Assembly (NCBI RefSeq): GCF_000429905.1
Contig: NZ_AUCT01000023.1
Coordinates: forward strand, 61,831 to 125,830
From: Desulfatibacillum aliphaticivorans DSM 15576
GTDB lineage: Bacteria > Desulfobacterota > Desulfobacteria > Desulfobacterales > Desulfatibacillaceae
Direction of reading: 5' to 3'
DNA: 64,000 nucleotides
The position numbers and the translations under genes are program-made. The notes beneath the pieces are model-generated. The model had not been told where the DNA came from. It ran no database searches and was given only the letters and a program-made list of their open reading frames with translations. Shown one piece after another: positions 17,979 to 26,336 of this stretch. Within the stretch, counting starts at the first letter, position 1. Each line of letters begins with the position of its first letter.

Positions 17979-18402
17979 GATCCTGTTTCCTTTAGCGGCT
18001 CAATTTTTCGGGAGAGAAAGCCATGCGTTGAGCTTGAATTATAACCATTTGAAATCAGAACAGAAACACATTGCAAAATATGCCTTTCGATGCAAGGCGG
18101 CAGGCATAAATTCACAATAATATCAAGCAGAAAGACTTCGGGATGAACCATATCAAATACAGATTCAGGAAGCAAGAAATCCTTAACAAGAAGGCTTGAT
18201 TATTGCATGGACTTTCGCTTACAGGCCTATTGGCCTGATGCAACAGGGTCGGATGATCGGGCATGGCGGGCATAGAGCCCACCCCAGGCTTTTTTTGCGC
18301 CGGCGTGTCAACAGTATGGGTTGCCTTGACATTATTTAACAAGTTAAATCATCATAAAAGTCAATATGTTTAACCACGCAAAGCACTTGAGGCGACAAGT
18401 CC
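17979..18402. other. Divergent intergenic region
   Basis: It separates the leftward glycosyltransferase gene from the rightward histidine kinase gene. No coding frame is convincing. It holds a promoter/operator candidate at 18326-18349 and a T-rich run at about 18288. Confidence 0.4.
18326..18349 (+). promoter_or_regulatory. Candidate -35 box overlapping a palindromic operator
   Basis: TTGACA (18326-18331) is followed by the palindrome ATTTAAC-AA-GTTAAAT (18334-18349), which would occupy the promoter spacer of the histidine kinase operon 54 bases before its ATG. The -10 match is weak, so the promoter is tentative. Confidence 0.35.
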
Positions 18403-20349
18403 ATGGGACTCCCATTTTTTGAAATTCATTCCTTGCGGTTCAAGCTGATTGCCAGCATGATTGCAATCACCCTCTTTATCGGCGCCATCTCCCTGATGAT
18501 CGGGGTGAATCTATTGTACCGGTCTGTGGTGAACGAGGCTGGCGCCAGAGTGGGCCAGGACTTGAATGTGGCCCGCGTCATCTATGACCGGCAGATCGAA
18601 TGCGTTCGTCTGGCTCTGGAGTTGTCCGCATCCACGCCCAGCCTTGCCGACGCGCTATCTTCCGGCAATAAGCCGGAGGCGGCCAGGGCGCTAAATGCGG
18701 TGGCCCTGAAACTCAATCCGGACATCCTGGGAATATCCGACTCCCGAGGCAGGATTATTTACCGGCGCGAAGCGGAAATCCAGGGGGACGCCCTAAATAC
18801 GGCGCCCAATCCTTTGGTCGTAAAAGCCTTGGAGAGCAAGGCAACCGTGGCAGGCTCCCTTGTCATGGATAATCAGGAACTGGCCCTGGAAAACCCGGAA
18901 CTGGCCCATTTTGCACCCATCAGGGTCAGGAAAAACCCGGAGGACGCGGAAGCCCTGCCCCATGAAATGACCAAGGCGCTCATGGTGGGGGCCGCTGCGC
19001 CCGTCTTTTCCGGCGACCGTCTTGCCGGCGTAATATACGGCGGCTTCCTTTTGAATAAAGACACGCAGATCGTGGATAAAATCGGGGAAACGGTTTTTAA
19101 GAACGAAAAGTACAAGGGACGGAGCGTCGGGACCGCCACCATTTTTTATCAAAATCTCCGGGTGGCCACCAGCGTAAAGGATACCGAGGGAAATCGGGCG
19201 ATTGGGACATTCGCTTCTGAAGAAGTCAACAGCCGGGTTTTGGGCAAAGGGGAAAAATGGACCGATCGGGCCAAGGTGCTTGATGAATGGTATATCACCG
19301 CGTACGAGCCTCTGACGGACATTATGGGGCGCCGGGTGGGCATGCTCTACGTGGGGGTTCTCGAGGCCAAATACAATGACATCCGGACGAAGGCCATCAG
19401 CGTGTTTGTCAAAATCATTCTGGCGAGCGCCGCTATCGCCATTATTCTTGGGTGGCTGATCACCAGAAGAATCATGGCGCCGGTGAGTCATTTGATTCAG
19501 GCGAGTGCGGAGATCTCCCGGGGCAATTTCACCCCGGATATCGGCCCGATTTCCAGAGACGACATAGGCCAGTTGCAGAGAAAATTCCTCAAAATGACCA
19601 CGGCTTTGAAGGAACGGGAGGAAAGCCAAAAAGCCCAGAGCGAAATCCGCCTGATTCAATCGGAAAAGCAGGCCAGCGTTGGAAAACTGGCCGCCGGGGT
19701 GGCCCACGAGATCAACAATCCGCTGACCGCGGTCCTGACCTTTACCCATATGATTCTCCGCAGAACCGATCTGCCCGGCGAAGTGCGCTCGGACCTGGAA
19801 ACCGTAGCGTCCCAGACGGAGCGCGTGAGGAAAATCGTGAAAAGCCTTCTGGACTTTTCGCGCCAGTCAGCCCTGACGCCCGAGAGTCTGGACGTCAATG
19901 GCCTTATACAGGAAAGCGTCAAGCTCCTTGAAAACCAAGCGCTTATCAAAGGAGTGAGCCTGAGCTTCAGGGGCGACGACGATCTTCCCCTTTTCACCCT
20001 GGACCACAATCAGTGCCAGAGCGTGCTCATCAATATGATCATCAACGCCCTGGACGCCACGCCCTCGGGAGGAAAAATCTCTATACAAACCAAAAGGGCG
20101 AGTCTGGAGAACGCCAACGGCGTGGAGATAAAAATCTCCGATACTGGAACAGGAATTGCACCGGAGCATATGGACAAGTTGTTCGATCCCTTTTTCACCA
20201 CCAAAGAGGTGGGCAAGGGAACGGGGCTGGGCCTGGCCGTTTCTGCAGGCATCATCCAGAGGCATGGAGGTTCGATCTCCGTCAATTCCACGCTCGGGGA
20301 AGGAACCGCCTTCACCATCTGGCTGCCCATGGCGGACAACCCGGAATAA
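18403..20349 (+). CDS. Membrane sensor histidine kinase with extracellular Cache domain and HAMP
   Basis: A 648-residue kinase. A first membrane segment (about 17-40) and a second (about 333-354) bracket a large periplasmic Cache-type sensor ('PDILGISDSRGRIIYRR', 'GTATIFYQNLRVATSV', 'EPLTDIMGRRVGMLYVG'). HAMP (about 352-405) follows, then a HisKA domain with 'LAAGVAHEINNPL' (His435), and an HATPase domain with N box 'MIINALDATPSGG', 'SDTGTGIAP' and 'GKGTGLGLAVSAGII'. It is followed after 15 bases by a lone receiver and then by a receiver-FNT fusion. The three probably form one signalling unit, whose signal may be a small anion such as formate (inference from the channel). Confidence 0.93.
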   Translation: MGLPFFEIHSLRFKLIASMIAITLFIGAISLMIGVNLLYRSVVNEAGARVGQDLNVARVIYDRQIECVRLALELSASTPSLADALSSGNKPEAARALNAVALKLNPDILGISDSRGRIIYRREAEIQGDALNTAPNPLVVKALESKATVAGSLVMDNQELALENPELAHFAPIRVRKNPEDAEALPHEMTKALMVGAAAPVFSGDRLAGVIYGGFLLNKDTQIVDKIGETVFKNEKYKGRSVGTATIFYQNLRVATSVKDTEGNRAIGTFASEEVNSRVLGKGEKWTDRAKVLDEWYITAYEPLTDIMGRRVGMLYVGVLEAKYNDIRTKAISVFVKIILASAAIAIILGWLITRRIMAPVSHLIQASAEISRGNFTPDIGPISRDDIGQLQRKFLKMTTALKEREESQKAQSEIRLIQSEKQASVGKLAAGVAHEINNPLTAVLTFTHMILRRTDLPGEVRSDLETVASQTERVRKIVKSLLDFSRQSALTPESLDVNGLIQESVKLLENQALIKGVSLSFRGDDDLPLFTLDHNQCQSVLINMIINALDATPSGGKISIQTKRASLENANGVEIKISDTGTGIAPEHMDKLFDPFFTTKEVGKGTGLGLAVSAGIIQRHGGSISVNSTLGEGTAFTIWLPMADNPE

Positions 20350-20364
20350 ACCAAAAGGACTGTT

Positions 20365-20712
20365 ATGAAGATACTGATTGTCGATGACGACCCCATTATC
20401 ATCCTGAGCTGCCGCAGAATTTTGGAAGCGGAAAAGCACGAACTCCGCGTTGCAAATACGGTTGACGAGGGGGAGTCCATTCTAAGCGAAGAATCTTTCG
20501 ACCTGATGATCACGGACATCAAAATGCCTGGCGCCGACGGCTTTGAAATGATCCGGCGCGCCAGGAAAGCGAGGCCGGAAATGCCTATCCTCGTCATGAC
20601 GGGCTACCTGATGCAGGAGACCATTGATGAAGGGTCGAGCCTGGGCGTGACCGATTATATTGCCAAACCGTTCACTCCCGATGAGCTGCTAAGGGCCATT
20701 GAGGGGGTATAA
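20365..20712 (+). CDS. Stand-alone response regulator receiver (CheY-like)
   Basis: A 115-residue receiver domain with the acidic pocket 'IVDDDP', the phospho-acceptor Asp51 in 'LMITDIKMPGADGFEM', the switch Thr in 'LVMTGY' and the conserved Lys in 'DYIAKPFTP'. It has no output domain, so it signals by protein contact or phosphotransfer. It lies 15 bases after the kinase gene and 47 bases before a receiver-channel fusion, whose receiver it resembles. Confidence 0.92.
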   Translation: MKILIVDDDPIIILSCRRILEAEKHELRVANTVDEGESILSEESFDLMITDIKMPGADGFEMIRRARKARPEMPILVMTGYLMQETIDEGSSLGVTDYIAKPFTPDELLRAIEGV

Positions 20713-20759
20713 AAAACAACTTTAATGAATGTAAACCAAATATTAAAGGAAAACGACAA

Positions 20760-22013
20760 ATGGCGCAAACAATGTTGATCATTGACGACGACCCGGCGGT
20801 GCTGGCCTCCTGTCAGCGCATATTCACGGAAGAAGGGTTCCAGGTGACCACAACCACCAATCCGCTGGAAGGGCTTGAACTGGCGGCCGCCAAGCCTTAC
20901 ACGGTGATCCTTTGCGATTGGCAAATGCCGGAACTGGACGGCCTGGACGTGGTGGCGAGGCTGGAAAACGAGGCGCCCGAATCCGCGGTGGTGATGATCA
21001 GCGGGTTCCCATCCGTGGACAGGGCCACGGAAGCCATGAAGCGGGGCGCCATGGATTACCAGGCCAAACCCTTCACGCCGGAGGAAATCGCCTCCACCGT
21101 GCACAAAGCCATCGCCAACAAACTGGGCCGGGAGAAAAAGGCCCTCGGCCGGTTTGAAAGCATCCTGAAAGACTTTCCCACCCAGATGCTGGACGACAAG
21201 GGGCCGAAGAACATCGCCGAAACCGTGGCTCACACCGTGGGCGTGGCAAAGGCCACCTCCGCCTGGAAATCCTTGTTTGTTTTGGGCATGATGGCTGGGG
21301 CTTACATTGGTTTTGGAGGACTTTTAGCCACCACCGTTTCGTTTGACATGAATCCGTCCATGGGCATCGGCCTGAAAAAACTGGTCACGGGCTCGGCTTT
21401 CAGCCTGGGCCTTATGCTGGTGGTCATTGCTGGCGGCGAATTGTTCACAGGCAACAACTTGATGGTTTCCAGCGTCATGAGCGGAAAGGTGACGTGGCGC
21501 AAGGTCCTGGCCAAGTGGGGCATAGTCTATTTGGCGAATTTCGCGGGCTCCATCCTGCTGGTCATGCTGTTTCTTTTTTCCGGACTGTGGAAGACGGGCG
21601 GAAGCGCCCTTGGGGCTGCGGCGGTGAGTACAGCCGCCGCCAAGGTCAGCCTGGATTTCGGAGAGGCCATCGTTCGGGCCATCGGGTGCAACTGGCTGGT
21701 TTGCCTGGCCGTTTGGATGGCTTTGTCCGCGCGTCAGACCATCGGAAAAATTTTCGCCATTTTCTTTCCCATCATGGGATTCGTGGCCATAGGATTCGAG
21801 CACTGCATCGCCAATATGTATTTCATCCCCGCAGGCATCCTGCTTAGCGACTGGTACGGGATTGCGCCCAAGGGAGTTGACCTGAACACGCTGACCTGGG
21901 CCGCCTTTGTTTTTAAAAACCTGATTCCGGTGACCATCGGCAACGTGATTGGCGGCGTGGTGTTTGTGGGTCTTGGCTATTGGGGCGCTTACTTGCGCCC
22001 TGCCGGCCGCTGA
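20760..22013 (+). CDS. Receiver domain fused to a FocA-type formate/nitrite channel
   Basis: A 417-residue protein. Residues 1-125 are a complete receiver ('LIIDDDP', Asp53 in 'ILCDWQMPELDG', Lys103 in 'YQAKPFTP'). A linker of about 40 residues leads to a full-length FNT channel (about 165-415) very like FocA: 'GGELFTGNNLM' (pore-loop Thr230), 'GCNWLVCLAVWMA', 'GFEHCIANMYFIPAGI' (central His348) and 'NLIPVTIGNVIGGV'. The two halves are in one frame with no internal stop. Because FNT channels are pentamers, five receivers would sit on the cytoplasmic side and could gate transport after phosphorylation by the adjacent kinase. AAAGGA precedes the ATG. Confidence 0.92.
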   Translation: MAQTMLIIDDDPAVLASCQRIFTEEGFQVTTTTNPLEGLELAAAKPYTVILCDWQMPELDGLDVVARLENEAPESAVVMISGFPSVDRATEAMKRGAMDYQAKPFTPEEIASTVHKAIANKLGREKKALGRFESILKDFPTQMLDDKGPKNIAETVAHTVGVAKATSAWKSLFVLGMMAGAYIGFGGLLATTVSFDMNPSMGIGLKKLVTGSAFSLGLMLVVIAGGELFTGNNLMVSSVMSGKVTWRKVLAKWGIVYLANFAGSILLVMLFLFSGLWKTGGSALGAAAVSTAAAKVSLDFGEAIVRAIGCNWLVCLAVWMALSARQTIGKIFAIFFPIMGFVAIGFEHCIANMYFIPAGILLSDWYGIAPKGVDLNTLTWAAFVFKNLIPVTIGNVIGGVVFVGLGYWGAYLRPAGR

Positions 22014-22020
22014 TAAGGAT

Positions 22021-23940
22021 TTAGTTTGAGCGGCTGGTTTTGTCGAGCAGGCGCTTTATTTGAAAGTCCACGCCCACAAAGGTGGGGTTGTACCGCTTTG
22101 CTTCCTTGTAATGATGGATCGCGCGGGAAACGTCTCCCAGTTTTTCCAGCTCAATGGCCAGCCTTAGATGCAGTATGGCGGTGCGCGGGCTGATTCTCAG
22201 GGCTTCCCGCAGGTGATGGACGGCTTTCTCGGGCTGATTCCTCCGGGCGTATTCGTCCGCCGCATTTTCCCGCATGATAGTGCTGTGAGGATCCAAAGCC
22301 ACGGCTTTTTCGAATTCCGCCAGGGATTGGTCTGCTTTGTCGCGGGCCGAGAGGATGATTGCGAGATTGTTGTGGGCCTGGGCGTCCTGGGGAAAGTCCT
22401 TGACGGCTTTTTGGGCGATGGCCTCCGCCTCGTCCAGCCTGCCCATGTCGATCAGCACTTCATAATAAGGATGCCAGATGTATTTTTCTCCGGGCCTTAG
22501 ATTAATGGCTATGGCGTGATGCAACAGGGCCTCTTCGTAAAAGCCTTTTCTCTTCAATTCCTGTGCATAAAAAAAGTGGGCCTGAAAATTGTTGGGATAG
22601 GATTTCACGGCGTGCTGATACAAAGCCATGCCGTCCTCCCACACGGGAAGATGCAGCCCGCCCCTCACGGCCAAAAACAGCACAAACACCATCAATGCCA
22701 TCCTGGCCAGTTTGACGTCACGCTTATTGTCCCAGGCCATGGCCAGGTAGGACAAGGCCAGGGCGAATCCGAACAAAGGCAGATACAAAAACCGATCCGC
22801 CCTTGGGATGTGGTGCTGCAGGATTTGTGAACTGGGCAGCAAGGCGATCAAAAACCATCCTGCACCGAACATAAACATCCTGTTTTTCCGCAAAAGAAAC
22901 ATGGCCGCGCCCGTGGCCGTCACGGCGGCCAGACCGCCTAATACATGTCGGCTGAAAAAGCTCTTTGGGATGTCGTCCGGGTACAGGCAGGGCATCTTCA
23001 GGGGCAAAAAGACATGTCCCAGATTGCCTCCGTACACGGACAGGACGGCCCGGATTTTTTCAGCCAGGGAGACGGGGTCTTTGTAGGTGATTTGCGGCGC
23101 GGCCAGAATTTCGTGAAAATACCTTAAGGCCGAGGGCAGATGCGGCAGAAGCATGGTCCGGCTGGATTCGTCCCAGGCCAGCAGGGACAGAGCCTTGATA
23201 AAGATCGCCCCCCCTCCGATGATCCACAAAAACCAGGTTGTTTTTAAAACCTTTTTCCAACCGCCGCTCCGGTCCAGGGTCAGGATGTACAAGGCTACCA
23301 GGGCGGGAGTCACGGCGCCCACCACGTTGGACAAACAGGAAAACGCGCAGGCATAGGCTGTCAGGACGCGGATTAAAAAGGGGCGTTGGGAGTGATCCGC
23401 ATGGATGTGCAAACGCAGGCAAAGCAGGCAGAAAAAGAACATAAGCAGTTCCTCTCTGCCGGGAATCCACGCCACGGTGTCGGCCGCAGCAGCGTGCAGT
23501 CCGAAAAGCATGGCCGTGAAAACGCCCAGAAAGCGGGAGGCCCGCCCGTCCCAGCCCCTTTGCTCGGCGATGATCCGCGCCAGGCCGAAAGCCATGAGGA
23601 TGTTCGCCATATGGACTAGCACGTTGGTCAGGTGATAGCCCATGGGGTTTGCGCCCCAGACGGCCCGGTCAACGGCTATGGAAAGCAGGCGGATGGGATA
23701 GTAGCTTTCCAGGGAAAAAAAGGTGAAAATGCGTTTGAGGCTTTCCAGGCTCAAGTCTTTGATCAGCGGATTATTGGCTGTTAAAGCAAGGTCGTCGTAA
23801 TTGGCGAAGTCGAAAAAAATGCATTGCCAATACATGGCCGCGGCCAAGGCGCACAGCGCCAATGGATAAAGGAGCCGCCCTGTGTTCAGAGCGGCGTCGT
23901 TTTTCCAGGGGCTGTCCAAAAAGGCCTTTGGTTGAGTCAT
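22021..23940 (-). CDS. TMTC-like GT-C membrane glycosyltransferase with TPR repeats (2 of 4)
   Basis: A 639-residue paralogue of the gene at 16047. Loop 1 reads 'FANYDDLALTANNPLIKD' (DD motif), followed by 'YYPIRLLSIAVDRAVWG' and 'MGYHLTNVLVHMANILMAF'. About ten membrane segments precede TPR units such as 'NNLAIILSARDKADQSLAEF'. It is the last gene of a three-gene operon; its ATG shares one base with the upstream stop (TAATG). It meets the FNT fusion gene tail-to-tail with only seven bases between. Confidence 0.82.
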   Translation of the reverse strand: MTQPKAFLDSPWKNDAALNTGRLLYPLALCALAAAMYWQCIFFDFANYDDLALTANNPLIKDLSLESLKRIFTFFSLESYYPIRLLSIAVDRAVWGANPMGYHLTNVLVHMANILMAFGLARIIAEQRGWDGRASRFLGVFTAMLFGLHAAAADTVAWIPGREELLMFFFCLLCLRLHIHADHSQRPFLIRVLTAYACAFSCLSNVVGAVTPALVALYILTLDRSGGWKKVLKTTWFLWIIGGGAIFIKALSLLAWDESSRTMLLPHLPSALRYFHEILAAPQITYKDPVSLAEKIRAVLSVYGGNLGHVFLPLKMPCLYPDDIPKSFFSRHVLGGLAAVTATGAAMFLLRKNRMFMFGAGWFLIALLPSSQILQHHIPRADRFLYLPLFGFALALSYLAMAWDNKRDVKLARMALMVFVLFLAVRGGLHLPVWEDGMALYQHAVKSYPNNFQAHFFYAQELKRKGFYEEALLHHAIAINLRPGEKYIWHPYYEVLIDMGRLDEAEAIAQKAVKDFPQDAQAHNNLAIILSARDKADQSLAEFEKAVALDPHSTIMRENAADEYARRNQPEKAVHHLREALRISPRTAILHLRLAIELEKLGDVSRAIHHYKEAKRYNPTFVGVDFQIKRLLDKTSRSN

Positions 23941-26336
23941 TAACCCATGTCCGTTGCGCTGGTCCCGCCTGCCTGTTGACGCATCAAGTCCTTAACAAAT
24001 TTGGTGTCTCGAATATTAGCCATGTCCGGATCGGTCTGCAGTAATTCCCACGAACCAAAGCCCTTGTCAACCGCCGCCTTCAGGTATTTGACGGCCTCCT
24101 GCTTTTTGTTCTGCCGTGCGTACATGCAAGCCAGGTTGTACAAGGAGGGGATGTTTTCCCCCAAAACCCGGGCCGTTTCCAAAAGCAGCTTTTCCGCCTC
24201 GCCGTACCGCCCCTGATCCATCCTGACTTTAGCCAATTGATTAAGGCCGTTTGGGTCGGAAGGCGCCTTTTCCAGGCCCTGCAGGCACAATTGCTCGGCC
24301 CGGTCCGTTTTATTGTAACGCCCCAACAGTTTGGCGAGAGCAAAATAGTTGGCAGGCTGGTTCGGCTGGGTTTGTATGGCGTCTTCCAGGCGCTCGATCT
24401 CGTTTAATATTCGCAACGCCAGCAAAAGATCGTTTTGGGTTTCCTGATCCTGATGATCGATTGCCAGGGCGGCGGCGAATTGGTCTACGCCTTGCTGAAA
24501 CTCGCCCAGGTTGATCAGCAGCTTCCCCATGCTGGCATGCACCCGGAAGGAATCGGTGTCCACGGACAAAGCCTGTGTGTAAAATCCTTTGGCCTTTTCC
24601 AGGTTTCCCAGCGCGACCTGAGCGTCCCCCATGTTGGCCATGGTTTCCGCGCTTTGGGGGTTGGCGGCCAGGGACTTTTCATAATACTCCACCGCCTCCT
24701 GGAGCTTGCCGTTTTTCGCCATGATGAGTCCCAGGTTGTTTAAGGCAAGGTCGGAGTCCGGTTTATATGTAAGCGCCCTGTAGTACCCCTGGACGGCCTC
24801 CTCAATATTTCCCATCTCGTATAAAATAGCGGAATAAGCCGTATAGGAGACTCCCACTCGGTGTTGGACCAGCTTTACCCGTAAAGGCTTTCCGTCTGAA
24901 TGAGAATCCAGCCACCTTTTGTCAAGCTGCAAACCCTTTTTATAGCTTTCGGCTGCGGCTGGCAGATCTCCCGTTATGAGCTGGGTGTGGCCAAGATTAT
25001 AATAGGGCCGAGCGTCATAGAACTTTGCTGCACAGTCCTGCATCAGAGCCACGCCATCGCCCCATAACGTATTTCGCTCATAGGCCGACCAACCAAAGGC
25101 CGCTGTTAGGCATAAGATTATAAGGGCCGCAGCCATAGGCGTTGCAATAACCCGGAAGGCCAGAGCAACCAAAGCCGCCGCCAGCATCATGGAAGGGACG
25201 TAGAGCCTGTGCTCGAAAACCAATTCAAGCCCAATGACGGATGATTCTATGGCAAGGGTTATGAAAAACCACAAGATGGCAAATGAAATCAGGCGCTCCT
25301 TTTTCGCCAGCGCAATAGCCAGGACGATAAGGGCGATTATAATTCCCAGTGCAGGCAATGTCTGCCAAGGGGAAAACAAGGAATGGGAGATGGGAAAATC
25401 GTGCAGCAAAGTCATGCGGGAAGGCAAAGGCGCCGCCAGCAGGCTTATATACCACACCACCACCCGCCATTCGGTCATCACCCTTTCCCACATGGAAAAC
25501 TCCCGGCTGGCGTAGGTTTCGCTCAACATTCCCACGGCGTCTTCGCCCACGGCCATCCACGCCAGGGCTCCGAAGGCCGCCAGACCCAGGATGATCTTCC
25601 ACCAATTTCCCGTCAGCCAGTTCTTGGACAAGTCACGAAAGAAAAACCATTCCATGAGTAGAATGATCACCGGCAGTACCAAGGTGTTTTCTTTGGAGGC
25701 TAACGCACAAAATGCAGAGAGTACGCACAGCCCGAACAAAATATACGCCCGCCGCTTATCCGTGCTTGTCCTGGCGTATAAATAAAGCAGCAGGGTAAGG
25801 ATGAAAAACATGCCGGCCATGGCGTTCATGCGTTGGACGATGTATGCAACGCTTTGGGTCTGGACCGGATGCGCCATCCACAGCAAAGCGGCCAGGGCCG
25901 CAGGGAGGGTCGCATTTTTCATTTTAACGCCGGAAAAAGGCAGCATGAACATTTGCCGGAAAAACAAAAACAAAAAGGCCCCGGTTAGGAAGTGAATGCA
26001 AATATTGACCAGGTGGTAGCCTTTTGTATTCAGCCCGTGAAAAAAATGATTCAAGCCAAAGGACGCCATAGGCAGCGGGCGGAAAAAATCGGGGTTGGAA
26101 AAGGCGGCCTGCATCAGGGCCTCTGAACTAACGGAGTTGATTTGTACGTCCTGGTTATATTGAATATTGTGCATATCATCAAAAATAAAAGGCCCTGTGA
26201 GTGTGGGCCAATACAACCAAAAACAGACGGCGAGTAAAACGGCCAGCCAAATCATCTCGTTTGCGCCGAGAAGATCTTTGCCTAAGCCGGCGTCTCCCGC
26301 GGAACCGGACATGTTGCGTTCATTCAGCGTATTCAT
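23940..26336 (-). CDS. TMTC-like GT-C membrane glycosyltransferase with long TPR array (3 of 4)
   Basis: A 798-residue protein with the longest TPR part of the group. It has the most TMTC-like N-terminus: 'GPFIFDDMHNIQYNQDV' and 'FRPLPMASFGLNHFFHGL' followed by 'KGYHLVNICIHFLTGAF'. After about ten membrane segments roughly nine TPR units follow ('LNNLGLIMAKNGKLQEAVEY', 'LYNLACMYARQNKKQEAVKY'). Starts by ATGA overlap with the upstream gene and ends in TAATG overlap with the downstream one. Expected to transfer mannose or another sugar to secreted proteins; acceptor unknown. Confidence 0.83.
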   Translation of the reverse strand: MNTLNERNMSGSAGDAGLGKDLLGANEMIWLAVLLAVCFWLYWPTLTGPFIFDDMHNIQYNQDVQINSVSSEALMQAAFSNPDFFRPLPMASFGLNHFFHGLNTKGYHLVNICIHFLTGAFLFLFFRQMFMLPFSGVKMKNATLPAALAALLWMAHPVQTQSVAYIVQRMNAMAGMFFILTLLLYLYARTSTDKRRAYILFGLCVLSAFCALASKENTLVLPVIILLMEWFFFRDLSKNWLTGNWWKIILGLAAFGALAWMAVGEDAVGMLSETYASREFSMWERVMTEWRVVVWYISLLAAPLPSRMTLLHDFPISHSLFSPWQTLPALGIIIALIVLAIALAKKERLISFAILWFFITLAIESSVIGLELVFEHRLYVPSMMLAAALVALAFRVIATPMAAALIILCLTAAFGWSAYERNTLWGDGVALMQDCAAKFYDARPYYNLGHTQLITGDLPAAAESYKKGLQLDKRWLDSHSDGKPLRVKLVQHRVGVSYTAYSAILYEMGNIEEAVQGYYRALTYKPDSDLALNNLGLIMAKNGKLQEAVEYYEKSLAANPQSAETMANMGDAQVALGNLEKAKGFYTQALSVDTDSFRVHASMGKLLINLGEFQQGVDQFAAALAIDHQDQETQNDLLLALRILNEIERLEDAIQTQPNQPANYFALAKLLGRYNKTDRAEQLCLQGLEKAPSDPNGLNQLAKVRMDQGRYGEAEKLLLETARVLGENIPSLYNLACMYARQNKKQEAVKYLKAAVDKGFGSWELLQTDPDMANIRDTKFVKDLMRQQAGGTSATDMG

